DNA from: Oegoconia quadripuncta
Taxonomy: Eukaryota; Arthropoda; Insecta; Lepidoptera; Autostichidae
DNA: 64,000 bases
Direction: 5' to 3'
NCBI GenBank assembly: GCA_949316235.1
Contig: OX438752.1
Span: forward strand, 1,883,001 to 1,947,000
Below, one piece after another: positions 29,915-41,034 of the stretch. Positions within the stretch are counted from its first letter, which is position 1. Each line of letters starts with the position of its first letter. A program made the position numbers and the translations under genes. Below the pieces are notes generated by a model, which was not told the origin of the DNA, did no database searches, and saw only the letters and a program-made list of their open reading frames with translations.

Positions 29915-30075
29915 AATTGTTGTGTACACTATTTTTTGTCCAATCTAATAAACACTATGTATCTCTAAAGTTTGCTGGTAGAAAACTCTATCGGAGTTAA
30001 GCTCTCCTTTACACATTTTATATACAATGCATATTGCTGTAACAAATTTTGTGTACAATAAAGATATTATGATAT
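29915..30075 (+). repeat. retroposon 3' end, inverted partner of 18750-18930
   Basis: GTGTACACTATTTTTTGTCC, TTTGCTGGTAGAAAACTCTA, GTGTACAATAAAGATATTAT. Confidence 0.65.
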
Positions 30076-30251
30076 TAATTTATTATCTAACCTGTGACTG
30101 GAATTGCAGCTGACGCTGACAGACGTCTCGGTATCGCGCCGTGTGACAGCTGCCTAAGTTCCCGGGCCACTCGGTCTAATTGTTTATTAATTATTTTATT
30201 AGTTCCACTCCTAATCGTGTCATAATACAGTTTATATTATGATTAATTACT

Positions 30252-30353
30252 AAAAGTCCGGGACGAGGTGATCCGCCAGAGAACCAATGTCGTCGACACA
30301 GCCTTAAAATTTTGCAGCGTGAAGTGGCGATAGGCTGATCATGTAATGTGGTA
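30252..30353 (+). pseudogene. RTE-like LINE fragment
   Basis: Reads KVRDEVIRQRTNVVDTALKF, then CSVKWR*ADHVMW. This is the segment directly upstream of the KWAGHVGRM block seen at 2630, with one stop codon. Confidence 0.65.
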
Positions 30354-30439
30354 GAAACGATACAAATTATGTAACTCTTTTCTGTAAACGTATCAAACAT
30401 TTTTCGAAAATATCTATAAAATAAAATTAAAGAAAACTT

Positions 30440-30698
30440 CTTTAACCGCCTCCGTGGCTCAATGTAAAAACATTGGGTTTACGATTCGGAGGTCGTGGGT
30501 TCGATCACAAGCGGGGTACATGTTTAAGTACCCGGTTTGGTTGGTCGTAGGGCATTTTAAATGTCTGCCTGGCTAGCTACCACCATTCTATCTATAATGG
30601 GGTTTCCGGGTCAGTACGCTTCCACCTTCGACCTCATCTTCACTTAACATCAGGTGTGATTGAGGGTAAATACCAACCCGTTATGCAAAAAAAAAACC
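30440..30698 (+). repeat. SINE-A, internally deleted
   Basis: Head AACCGCCTCCGTGGCTCAAT, B box GGTTCGATC, 3' end and A10 tail. The TCTGACAACCGGAACAC middle is missing. Confidence 0.8.
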
Positions 30699-30820
30699 TT
30701 CACTTATAACTAACAAATCTTGGAAGTCAATTTTAAGTTCTCATTGTCGTATTTAAATGAAACTTGTTATGTATATGTAGTTCAGATGACAAAACTATAA
30801 TTTCGTATCTTGGAGCTCAT

Positions 30821-30905
30821 GTGATAGATAGATAGATAGGTTAAGCGTTTATTTGCATATTACAGAAACACATACAAAGATTCTGTTTGTTTGTTTGTTT
30901 ATTGT
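30821..30905 (-). repeat. (GATA)n retroposon tail and (TTTG)n
   Basis: GATAGATAGATAGATAGG followed by TTAAGCGTTTATTTGCATAT: on the minus strand an ATAAACG...(CTAT)n tail. A TTTG microsatellite follows at 30884. Confidence 0.5.
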
Positions 30906-30914
30906 TTGTGTTCT

Positions 30915-31640
30915 TTTTAAACGACTTCAAAAAAGGAGGAGGTTCTGTATTCGGGGCGTATTTTTTTTTTTTTTTTTTTTTTATGTATGTACACCGATAT
31001 CTCCGAGATTTGGCGGTTGATTCACATGGTTCTTTTTGTAAATGAAAGGGGATACCGTCGAGTTGGTCCCATTGTAATTTCAGCGCAATCGGTCCAGTAG
31101 TTTTTGTGTAATCATGGTAAACATCAGAATGGAATTACATATTTAGACGATTTTGTAGTTTTTACACAGGGAAACTAAGTAGATACAGTTTGGGTTTTTA
31201 TGGAAAAAGTGTATAGAAGGTCGGTGTAATTATCAGCAATAAATATGACAAATCGAAGATCATCAGGTCGAGCTGGTACACCCGAACTGCCCATCTAACC
31301 TGTAGGAGCGAGAAGGTCGCCATCGCACAAAAATTATCAGGGAGATTAGCAACCACGGATAAATACTAATAACTTTTTTTAACCGACTTCAAAAAAGGAG
31401 GAGGTTCTGTATTCTTTATGTATGTACATCGATTAGTCCGAGATTTTTAAGCCGATTTACGTCGGTGTGATTATCAACAATAAATATGACAAATCGAAGA
31501 TCATCAGGTCGAGCTGGTACACCCCAAGTGCCCACCTAACCTGTAGGAGCGAGAAGGTTCGCCATCGCACAAAAATTATCATGGAGATTAGCAACCACGG
31601 ATAAATATTAAAAACTTTTTTTAACCATCTTCAAAAACGG
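30915..31640 (+). repeat. GACTTCAAAAAAGGAGGAGG repeat family, tandem units
   Basis: Three occurrences of CGACTTCAAAAAAGGAGGAG or its variants (30921, 31382, 31626). The block GGTGTAATTATCAGCAATAA...CAACCACGGATAAATA is present twice with a 242-bp period (31221 and 31463). Confidence 0.65.
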
Positions 31641-32027
31641 AGAAGGAAGCGGAAGCGAGCAAACCAATAACAGGTGGTGCGTTCGTTTGTAGTGTTAGCT
31701 CCGTAAGCGTCGTTGATGTTGCGTGCCGCTTGTGTCGCGTTGCTGCCCACGACGGTACTCATATTCCATAATTACTCGAATTTTTAACGTATCCATGATG
31801 ACGAAAAAGATTGAAATGCGATGAAAATGTAACACTAATCAATAAACAAATGACTACTTTTGGAAATAGAATTCCATGTTCTTAAAATAAAATTAATTTG
31901 AAATTAGAATTCTTAGTCAAACAAAAACTATTTTGATTTGAAATGGCCAGTACTGCAGAACGGCAATTTCATAGGTAAAGGTAATTTTATTATTTTGTAA
32001 TGTCTGACCAGACACTAAAAAGAATTA
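31641..32027. other. unassigned spacer
   Basis: Nothing recognised. Confidence 0.4.
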
Positions 32028-32734
32028 AATAAAAAAGATTTTAAAAAAAACGACTTCAAAAAACCCGGAAAAAATAATTTAATTAAACTACTGCAATAAT
32101 AATAACTGAAAAGTATAAAATAATAAACCAGAGCAGAATGTTCTTTATAGATAGATATACACTATTATATATAATGAGAATACAATACAATTTATATGCT
32201 ATACAATAATAGTTAGGTATAATAATGAAATTAAAAATATATACAATAGGTACTTTTTGAAGTCGGTGCCTGCGTAGCCTATAAAATACACAATCTATTT
32301 TTTCTTGTGTGCAATAAATAATAAATAAATAAATATATAAATCTAATGAAAGTAAACAGTAATAACTTAATTAATTGAATATTTAAATTGTATGAAAATA
32401 CCTTTGTTAACCGACTTCAAAAAAGGAGGAGGTTCTTTATTCGGGGCGTATTTTTACTGTTTTGTTGATTGTGTATTTTATAGGCTAGGCAGGCACCGAC
32501 TTCAAAAAGTACCTATTGTATATATTTTTAATTTCATTATTATACCTAACTATTATTGTATAGCATATAAATTGTATTGTATTCTCATTATATATAATAG
32601 TGTATATCTATCTATAAAGAACATTCTGCTCTGGTTTATTATTTTATACTTTTCAGTTATTATTATTGCAGTAGTTTAATTAAATTATTTTTTCCGGGTT
32701 TTTTGAAGTCGTTTTTTTTAAAATCTTTTTTATT
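32028..32734. repeat. near-perfect palindrome, two 268-bp arms
   Basis: Arms 32028-32295 and 32467-32734 are reverse complements with one mismatch that I could find (near 32274). The 171-bp centre carries one GACTTCAAAAAAGGAGGAGG unit. Arms contain GACTTCAAAAAACCCGG at their outer ends and GAAGTCGGTGCCTGC at the inner ends. Confidence 0.85.
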
Positions 32735-32779
32735 ATCTATCTCTCTAGCAATGAAGTTCATAATTTTTAATTTTTACTT

Positions 32780-32970
32780 TGTGGATAGATATAGATAAGC
32801 ATTTATTTGCATCCATATAATAAATAAATAAATAATAAAAAAATACCTACTTATATAAAGTCCCACATTTCTATGTTGTGTTATAACTTATATAGTACAT
32901 AAGTAACAATTAAATGTATTGTATAAGTGTCGCTAACTGGATCAAATAAAGTTTTCTGATTCTTATTCTT
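32780..32970. repeat. retroposon tails
   Basis: AGATAAGCATTTATTTGCAT (minus) matches the tail at 33755. 32905-32967 ends CAAATAAAGTTTTCTGATTC, a separate plus-strand tail. Confidence 0.45.
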
Positions 32971-33297
32971 ATAAATATCTTTGCACATACACACAGCGCC
33001 ATCTAGGTCCACAGTAAGCATCTAGGCTTGTGTTATGGATACCAGATGGTTGATAAAATACACAAATACATTTTTTTTGTAAATAAATACATGTATTGTA
33101 TTTGAATATTATAAGTCAGTGTACTATCATATAATAAATATAAAATAAATGAACCAAAGTCAAAAAAAAAAAAATACATGTATAAATGAAAAATATCCAT
33201 AACTCGGGAACACATATCTGTATTCATCATACAAACATACCCGCGACCTTTTGGTATAGTAGCAGAGTTTTTAACCACTACACCACAGGTCGTCAAA
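32971..33297 (-). repeat. SINE-B, full length with insertion
   Basis: Minus strand head GACGACCTGTGGTGTAGTGG, body, and end TAGATGGCGCTGTGTGTATG. About 100 bp of AT-rich extra sequence (33090-33185) lies in the A-rich middle. Confidence 0.75.
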
Positions 33298-33300
33298 AAT

Positions 33301-33754
33301 GTACACACACATAACAAATTTTACATATGAACAATACAACTAAAACAATAAAACACAAGTACAGAAACAAACAAATATTATGTGTGTGCCGCAGTATACA
33401 AAAAGGCTACGGCTCAGTGTATGGATTTGCCCGAGGCGGGTAAAACACTGGTATTCTGCTGAAACCTGAGGGTTGGTCGTGGGACAAATGGAATTTTGAA
33501 ATGTGTTTGGTGTTATCAAATTAAAACTAACGTTATTGGTAAATGAATATTGTGTAAGATTATTCTCGTAACATATTGGATTCAATTAATAAAATATTCC
33601 TAATTAAGTTATGGAACCAATTATTATTATTAGAGAATATATTATTAGCCTTTTTGTATACTGCGGCACACACATAATATTTGTTTGTTTCTGTACTTGT
33701 GTTTTATTGTTTTAGTTGTATTTTTCATATGTAAAATTTATTATGTGTGTGTAC
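33301..33754. repeat. inverted repeat, two 109-bp arms
   Basis: 33301-33409 and 33646-33754 are reverse complements with two mismatches. The 236-bp centre has no recognised feature. Confidence 0.8.
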
Positions 33755-33772
33755 ATGGATGCAAATAAATGC

Positions 33773-33826
<54 letters not shown>
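33755..33826 (+). repeat. (ATCT)n microsatellite at a retroposon tail
   Basis: GGATGCAAATAAATGCTTAT followed by about 12 CTAT units. The same junction appears shorter at 30821 and 32780, and a related one at 46287. Confidence 0.75.
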
Positions 33827-33827
<1 letters not shown>

Positions 33828-34436
33828 ATAAATTGAAAATCAATGAAAAATGAAGAAATTATTGCAATTTTCGATAATAACTGATGACTAAATACCTACA
33901 TCTAAAGCAAGCGGATGATTTGTTAAAAAACGTTGTTATCTTATCAGTGATAGGTACTCTATCAATGCGCAAATAATTACCAGTTTTAAGAATATCCCGA
34001 CTGTGGATACATTGACCATACCATTTGGGATAAAACATGTGTGAACCACGATTGTTTTTAATAGACGACAGCTCTGGAAGTTCCAACTTGGAAAACCATC
34101 CAAGCATCCCAAGTGACATTCACATAACACTGCCAATGTCATCGCGTGAGTGAATCAATCCAATTAGCCAACTCTCCGAGGTAATTATCACATAATTTAC
34201 TTGATGGCTGTTGACAGTGTTATTTGTTATGTACGAGTATATGTGGTAAAGTATGGAACTCTTCAGGCCTTTAAGGCAGCTTGAATAACATCCTGATATG
34301 GTTGTATCGGTATACCAATTTGGGTGGGCCGGGTTCGATTCTCAGGCAGGCCAAATGGCCTTAAAAACTCATTGGTAAATACCAATGAGTTTTTAAATTT
34401 AATTACTTATGTGCATTTTTTTTAATGATTGACTGG
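33827..34436. other. repeat remnant, hairpin and spacer
   Basis: 33885-33965 (AAGCAAGCGGATGATTTGTT, ATAGGTACTCTATC) matches the sequence preceding LINE-A at 39110 and 49720. 34322-34350 has a B-box-like GGGTTCGATTCTC. 34362-34395 is a 16-bp perfect hairpin. Confidence 0.45.
34362..34395. repeat. perfect hairpin, 16-bp stem, 2-nt loop
   Basis: TAAAAACTCATTGGTA, AA, then its exact reverse complement. Confidence 0.8.
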
Positions 34437-34535
34437 ATTCGCGTTTGACCATAATCTCACCTGATGGAATGTGACGATGTTGTCGAAGATGAAGCACGCG
34501 ATCCCAGTAAATGTCTATTCACTCAGCTCTTGAAG
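34437..34535 (-). repeat. LINE-B 3' fragment
   Basis: Minus strand GCTGAGTGAATAGACATTTA, GATCGCGTGCTTCATCTTCG, GGTGAGATTATGGTCAAACG. Confidence 0.65.
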
Positions 34536-34700
34536 AAGGAAGGATTCACTCTGCCTTGGGAAGGTTGGATTCAGGTTGGGGATTTATCCGACTGCTCCTA
34601 ACGGTGAAGCAAAATATCGTGAGGAAATCTGCATGCCTAAGAAATAAACTAAGGCATTCTAAGTCCCCAACCCGCATTGAGCCAGCGTGGTGGCCTTTTT
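34536..34700 (+). repeat. RTE-like LINE 3' UTR fragment
   Basis: AACGGTGAAGCAAAATATCG, TGAGGAAATCTGCATGCCTA, then CCCGCATTGAGCCAGCGTGG. These motifs typify the 3' end of lepidopteran RTE elements. Confidence 0.55.
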
Positions 34701-34705
34701 TTATG

Positions 34706-35015
34706 GTTAACTGGATACGCGTTTGACCACAATCGCACCTGATGGTAAGTGACGATGTGGCCGAAGATCAAGCACGCGATTTCAGTAGACGCCTATTCAC
34801 CCTGCTCTTGAAGATCCCAAGGTTGTAGGATTCAGGAAAGACTGACGCCGGAAGAGGGTTCCATGCCTTAGCTGTTCGCGTTATGAATGAAGAGTCGAAC
34901 CGCTTAGTGCGAATGTTCGGTATGTTAACTATATACGGGCGGAATCCCTCCCCGCGCCTAGTAGTCCGAAGATGAAATGGCGATGGTGAAATAAGATTGT
35001 GTAATTCCAACGCAC
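34706..35015 (-). pseudogene. LINE-B C-terminal fragment
   Basis: MELHNLISPSPFHLRTTRRG, then RTKRFDSSFITRTAKAWNPL and PASVFPESYNLGIFKSRVNR, to a stop. 80 codons open, no RT catalytic region. Confidence 0.75.
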
Positions 35016-35092
35016 ACTCACTATATTACAGAGAATAAGAGAAGAATAAGAATAGTTTATTATGAACGCCACAACACGATGCAAAAACAAAG

Positions 35093-35430
35093 AACCGCCT
35101 CCGTGGCTCAAAGTAAACAACATTGGGTTTACGATTTGGAGGTCGCGGGTTCGATCCCCAGCGGGGTACATGTTTAAGTACTCGGTTTGGTTGGTGGTAG
35201 GGCATTTTAAATGTCCGCCTGGCTAGCTACCACCATCTTATCTAAATCTGCCGCCAAGCAGCAATGTTAATAGCATTGTTGTGTTCCGGTTGTCAGAGAT
35301 AAGATAGCCAGTCCCCCAAATATGTTGAGGATTCCGGGTCAGTACGCTTCCACCTTCGACCTCATCTTCACTTAACATCAGGTGTCATTGAGGTGAAGTA
35401 CGAACCCGAAGTGCATAAAAAAAAAAAAAA
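35093..35430 (+). repeat. SINE-A, full length
   Basis: Head AACCGCCTCCGTGGCTCAAA, B box GGTTCGATCCCC, complete body and A15 tail. A good reference copy for the family. Confidence 0.85.
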
Positions 35431-35439
35431 AAGAAGTAG

Positions 35440-35911
35440 TGAAAAAATAGAAATACAATTATGAAGAAGATCCCAGCATTGTCGTGTTGCGGCGTGCATA
35501 AATGGGTTAGCACTCAGCTCATGCTGCGACGAATCACAGCGCTGGTTTTCAGTGCCCCGTACCCCGTACCCCGTTTCAGTTTCAGTGTGTATAGTGTAGT
35601 GTAAATATACAAAATAATAATTACGTAAAGTATATTATAAATAAATACGTCAGAATATGGATATAGTGAGATTGTGAATGTATAGACTAGTATAATATAA
35701 TTAAGCTACTGCTTCAAGCCAGTCACGTGTTGCGGCGAGCACAAATGGGTTAGCACTCAGCTCATGCTGCGACGAATCACAGCGCTGGTTTTCAGTGCCC
35801 CCAAATGGCCAGTGACGCACGGACGCCACGTGAGGTACAATAATGAGCATAATAATAATAAATAATTATAGTCGGGTTAGTGTATGTATAGTGTAGTGTA
35901 AATATACACTA
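35440..35911 (+). repeat. tandem duplication, second unit split by LINE-A
   Basis: GGGTTAGCACTCAGCTCATG, CTGCGACGAATCACAGCGCT and GTATAGTGTAGTGTAAATAT occur at about 35503-35612 and again at 35749-35908. The right part of unit 2 reappears after the LINE at 36752-36845. Confidence 0.7.
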
Positions 35912-36755
35912 CAGTTGTAGACACTACTGTCTTTTTAGGACTGACATTGGATGCTAAGCTTCAGTGGGGGCCTCATATTGAGAAACTAGCGAAAAAGCTT
36001 GCTTCTGCTGCGTATGCAGTCAAAAAAATCAGAAATTTAACAGACGTTCATACCGCAAGACTGGTTTACTTTAGCTATTTCCACAGTTTGATGTCATATG
36101 GCATATTGTTGTGGGGAAACGCTGCTGACATACATATGATTTTTGTTCTGCAGAAGCGTGCTATTCGTGCCATTTATAAATTAGGACCTAGAGAGTCTCT
36201 TAGAGATAAGTTTTAGGAAATTAATATCTTAACAATGGCATCTCAATACATTTATGAGAATTTGTTATATGCAAAAAAAAATATAACCTTATTCGCTAAA
36301 AATAGTGATAGGCACAATGTTAATACAAGGAATAAGAACCAGTTATCTATTTATGTTAGCCGACTTCACAAAGTTAGTAAATCCTTCAAAGGGCAATGTA
36401 TACGCTTTTATAATAAGGTTCCAGTAGACATTCAAAATATGCCTTTAAATAAATTTAAAGCAATCATAAAACAGAAATTATTAACAAAAGGCTATTATAA
36501 CATCACTGACTATTTGAATGATAAGCAAGCATGGACATAGCTGTCTATTCATATAATTATCAAATCGCAACCTATAATCTGTTTAAAAGAGCAACCCTAG
36601 AGTTTATTGCTCGTCTTTCTCTGGGGAGTCAGCTTTGTGAATGAGCAGTAAATTTAAACTATAATGTAATATTAATATTAATAGTGACGTTTTCAAGTGA
36701 TAATTTTATCCTATGAAATAAAAATATTTTGATTTTGATTTGATTTTGATACAAA
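35912..36755 (+). pseudogene. LINE-A, longest copy
   Basis: Reads FLGLTLDAKLQWGPHIEKLA, YFHSLMSYGILLWGNAADIH, QKRAIRAIYKLGPRESLRDK, then (after a TAG at 36213-36215) ASQYIYENLLYAKKNITLFA to GYYNITDYLNDKQAWT. The 3' UTR and TTTTGATTTTGAT tail follow. It is the C-terminal third of a jockey/CR1-like ORF2. The single stop and high open length suggest a fairly young insertion. Confidence 0.8.
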
Positions 36756-37080
36756 ATAATAATTATATACGTCAGAATATGGATATAGTGAGACTGTGAA
36801 TGCTATACAGTATAATATAATTAGGCTACTGCTTCAAGCCAGTCTGCCGAGACGGTTGCCGCCGGTGATACGCCACTGATACGCCTATGTGCCGTATGCC
36901 GCCGCTGTGACGAACCCGCACACCACAGTATGAGTATATACGAGAGCCTACATCCATGCACTGGGATGTTTACGGGCTGAGGTGATAATTGCGTGTATAT
37001 GTGGCTGTTGTAGGTCACTGCGACTATTGTTATCGCCACTAACCTACAATCCCTCCTCCGTACTCTTCCCATTGCAACTC
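36756..37080. other. remainder of the tandem unit and dispersed repeat
   Basis: 36756-36845 is the displaced end of the duplicated unit (GTCAGAATATGGATATAGTG). 36850-37080 is GC-richer, unassigned, and leads into the repeat shared with 19560. Confidence 0.5.
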
Positions 37081-37660
37081 CTGTAAGTCAAGATCAACAG
37101 TGGTACTCGACATGGAGCCTACTGAAGGTGTTCCAATGAAGAGGGTTTATTCCGTCATTGGAAAAATTGAGATTGCCTTTTAAATACAGAATAAATAAAG
37201 AAAACCGCTCTGATCTGCATTCGAGAAGCCTAAAAGCTAGTTATGAATAAGATTTGATGGGGATAATTTTGCAGAATTCACGATTATTAAAAAAAATTGC
37301 GCACTAAATAAACACTAAATGTGAACCCTGCTGGGGATTCAACCTGCGACATCCGCTTTGTAAACCTTGTAGTTCATTGAGCCAAATTTTTCATTAAGAA
37401 CCTATGAACATTTGTAGAACAAAAACTATGTAAATATTTATGAACTAAAAAAGCCGACAGCATATTTTGTATGTTGCGGACGCCATGTTGGATTTCTTAT
37501 CATAAAATGTATATGATACTCCGTTTCAAGAAGAATCTGACGTACATACACACACACACAAACACACATGCATACAGACTTACGTACATTCGAAAAATAT
37601 GGGTAATATATTACCACCCTTTCTTGGGTTTTTTGGGAATGAGGTAATAATTACAAATCA
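37081..37660. other. unassigned, with degenerate SINE-A head
   Basis: 37318-37387 keeps a decayed minus-strand SINE-A head. 37450-37640 (CAGCATATTTTGTATG, CATAAAATGTAT, ACATACACACACACAC) resembles 42378-42415 plus 42980-43020. Confidence 0.4.
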
Positions 37661-37662
37661 AA

Positions 37663-38062
37663 TCAAATCAAAAAATTTATTTTGTAGGTACACAGGGTAC
37701 ACTTAAAATAGTCAGATTTTACATTTTTAAAGCTACTGCTTGTTCAAAAGGCAATTTTCCCCTGAGAAGAACAAGCAAGAAACTAGAGAGGTCGCTCTTT
37801 TTAAAAAAGGTTTTTATATTACAAAATTATTATTTTAAATTATAATATTTCATTATTAATTGTGAAATAGCCTGGTTATGCGAACGGGCTGGTTATGTCC
37901 ATGATTGTTTATCATCTAAATAATGTGATATTTTATAATATGCTTTCTTAATAAGTTTCTGTTTTATAGTATCTTTAAATTTATTGAAAGGAAGATTTTG
38001 TATATCAACAGGAACTTTATTGAATAAGCGTATACCCTTTGAATGAATACATATACGACAGT
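37663..38062 (-). repeat. LINE-A 3' end
   Basis: Minus strand from GGTATACGCTTATTCAATAA through GATGATAAACAATCATGGAC and TTTCTTGCTTGTTCTTCTCA to ATTTTTTGATTTGATTTGAT. Confidence 0.75.
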
Positions 38063-38625
38063 ACTCAATTTTCTCTTTCTTTATTCAGTTATCTCCTACA
38101 ATTACCCAGAACATGTTCGAACTTATGACATTATTAACTTCTACATTTTTACAGTTTCCTCTACACACGAAATGGGAAGATGATTGCCTAAGTTATGGTC
38201 CAGTAAACTAACCAGAAATACCGGTTTTCGGGGAGTAAAATTTTACGTCTGCTTACCCTTAACATTTACGAGTGCATTTCGGGGAGGAATAAAAATTCAA
38301 AATTCAAGACAATCCAACGAGCACCGGCAAAGTTGGGTGAGTTGAAAATTAAAACACAGAATTTGGCTAACACAGAATTTGGGTAGGCGGTTGCGACGCG
38401 CGACCTGCGGGGGTGCTTAGAAACTTATTTTATGAGTTGTATCTACTTTCCTTGGGCGTTGACCTACTGAAATTTGGGGACAATTTTAATAATGTTTGTG
38501 GTCCTTAGTAATGGAAATGGGGGAAGTTTCTTTATCCCAGAGTCGCTATAATCTGTGATATAATCTCGTCTAAGGAAAATATACAGATAATACAATGTAA
38601 TGTGAAGCCACTATTCAAAAGGTGC
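38063..38625. other. spacer, nothing recognised
   Basis: No supported feature. Confidence 0.4.
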
Positions 38626-38957
38626 AACCGCCTCCGTGGCTCAATATAAACAACATTAGGTTTACGATTCGGAGGTCGCGGGTTCGATCCCCAGCGTGGT
38701 ACATGTTTAAGTACTCGGTTTGGTTGGTGATAGGGCATTTTAAATGTCCGCTTGGCTAGCTACCACCATCTTATCTAAATCTGCCGCCAAGCAACAATGT
38801 TAATAGTATTGTTGTGTTCCGGTAGTCATAGATAGGATAGCCAGTCTCCCTAATGTGTTGGGGTTTCCGGGTCAGTACGCTTCCACCTTCGACCTCGTCT
38901 TCACTTAACATCAGGTGTGATTGAGGTCAAGTACGAATCCGTCGTACATAAAAAAAA
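38626..38957 (+). repeat. SINE-A, full length with target duplication
   Basis: Head CAACCGCCTCCGTGGCTCAA, complete body. AAAAGGTG flanks both ends (38617 and 38951), a plausible target-site duplication. Confidence 0.85.
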
Positions 38958-39059
38958 GGTGTGTGACTTATTGCTGTCCACGGAACTATGCGATCGGTTT
39001 TCTTTAACTTACTTGGTAATAATTTCTTTAATTGTAACGCCCAAATAAATTGAAAATTT

Positions 39060-39791
39060 AGAACACCCTAGAGGAAACTAAATTAATTTTTCATAAATTT
39101 ATACTTTACCTAAAACAAGCTACCGATTTGTTGGAAAACATTTTTATTCTATCACTGACAGGTATTCTATCGCTTACGCTTTTATAATAAGATTCCAGTG
39201 GACATTCAAAATTTACCTTTAAATCATCATAAAACAGACATTATTTACCAAAGGCTATTATAAAATTTCTGACTATCTGGATGGTAAGCAAGCACGGGCA
39301 TAGACCGCTCGGCGATATTCAGTCTAATTATACAATATAATATAATTTTGACCCAAAATTTAAAAGAGCAACCCTTGAGTTTCTTGCTCGTTCTTCTCTG
39401 GGGAATCAGCTTTGTGAATGAGCAATAATGTCAAAAACTTTAATACGTGAAACTCGGCGCATCTCTCAAGTAAGTACTGCTTGAGTAAGCACGTGCGTTT
39501 CAGGTCTCAAGTAAGGTTTATTAGTCAACACGTTTATTTGAGACCAGTCACAAGACTGTTCTCAATACAAGTCTTGAGGCTGTATCACCCGAGATGTGTC
39601 TTAAGCAGTTGACGCTCTCTCAAGCTACGTGCTAATTTATAAACCAATCTTGAGGTCTACCCAGCTGAGATCACTTCTCAAGAGTTCGCCTCAGCGGCGA
39701 ATGAATGATAGTCTTGACTTTCATTTATTAATAATAAGATAAAAAATGTGACGTTCTCAAGTGATAATTTTTATCGTACGAAATAAATACT
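39060..39791 (+). repeat. LINE-A fragment with upstream repeat and an insertion
   Basis: 39110-39180 is the AAGCTACCGATTTGTT repeat seen again at 49725. LINE-A follows (GCTTACGCTTTTATAATAAG to TTTTTTGATTTTGATTTTTG). 39446-39727 is foreign. Confidence 0.7.
39446..39727. mobile_element. 282-bp insertion rich in CTCAAG/CTTGAG
   Basis: It interrupts LINE-A between copies of TTAATA (39440-39445 and 39728-39733). The empty site is preserved in the paralogue at 50205. Seven exact CTCAAG or CTTGAG hexamers. No terminal inverted repeat, ORF or poly(A). Confidence 0.65.
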
Positions 39792-40261
39792 TTTTTGATT
39801 TTGATTTTTGATCCATGTGCAAAAAATCATGGCCTTTATGATTATAGGAAGTGAAAATTGTATCCCTATTGGAATAAATGCCGGATACGCAATCACATCC
39901 TTCGCACTACGCTGCAGAATTCTTAATCCCCCCACAGTACTACCGTGGCATTGACTCAGTATAACTAAAAATAGTGACTCTCGCCGCCCGCGATTTTATC
40001 TAAAATCAGATCCCGGCCCCGGACACTTTCACTGGGATCAGTGGGAAAATGAATTCGTTCCGGAATTAGCGCAGCCGTTGTTCCGGTATCCGGCTTTAGA
40101 GGATTATTATTGGACGACCTTCGAATTTTGTTATCAATGTATTTTAAGCTGGGTAATTTAGAAATGGCGTGGTTTCGGATAATTAACGAACTCTTCTGTT
40201 CTGGTTGGGATAAAGGCGAATGAAGCTAAGCTAAAGTCAAGAAATCTTTATTTATAGGTCA
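39792..40261. other. spacer, nothing recognised
   Basis: No supported feature. Confidence 0.4.
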
Positions 40262-40505
40262 ACAGGTTAGGTAGTCAGGCACGACGGGTTCGTACTTGAC
40301 CTCAATCACACTTGATGTTAAGTGATGATGAAGTCGAAGGTGGAAGCGTACTGATCCGGAAACCCCAACACATTTGGAGGACTAGCTATCTAATCTCTGA
40401 CAACCGGAACACAACAATGCTATTAACATTGCTGCTTGGCGGCAGATTTAGATAAGATGGTGGTAGCTAGCCAGACGGACATTTAAAATGCCCTACCACC
40501 AATCA
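40262..40505 (-). repeat. SINE-A, head missing
   Basis: Minus strand from TGGTGGTAGGGCATTTTAAA through TGTCAGAGATTAGATAGCTA to GGTCAAGTACGAACCCGTCG. Confidence 0.75.
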
Positions 40506-40534
40506 ACCAGGTTTTACATTTTGGCAACAGCTGG

Positions 40535-40845
40535 CTCATCAGGCAATCAATAAATTCAAAGATACTATAAAACAGAAACTTATTAAGAAAGCATATTATA
40601 AAATATCAGATTATTTAGATGATAAACATTCATGGACATAAAACAGCCAGTTCGCATAACCAGGCTATTTCACAATTAATAATGAAATATTAAAGAATAA
40701 TTAATAATTTTGTAATATAAAAACTTTTTTTTAAAGAGCAACCTCTCGAGTTTCTTGCTTGTTCTTCTCAGGGAAAATTGCCTATTTTAAGTGTACCCTG
40801 TGTACCTACTACAACATAAATCATTATTTGATTTTGATTTCGAAT
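40535..40845 (+). repeat. LINE-A 3' end
   Basis: AAATTCAAAGATACTATAAA, GATGATAAACATTCATGGAC, GAGTTTCTTGCTTGTTCTTC and a TTTGATTTTGATTT tail. Confidence 0.75.
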
Positions 40846-41034
40846 TTCCCTTTAAAGAAATTCTAACCGTTTCTCTTATTAATCCCCGACCTAATGTGTA
40901 ATGCCGGCTTTGTGGGTGTGTCCAGTCGCGTCCGGATTCATCTCAATAATACGTAAAATACATAATTAATAAAAAGAACTACAAATTGGTATAACTATAC
41001 TTGTAGTAATATACCGGATGACTTTTTTTACCTT

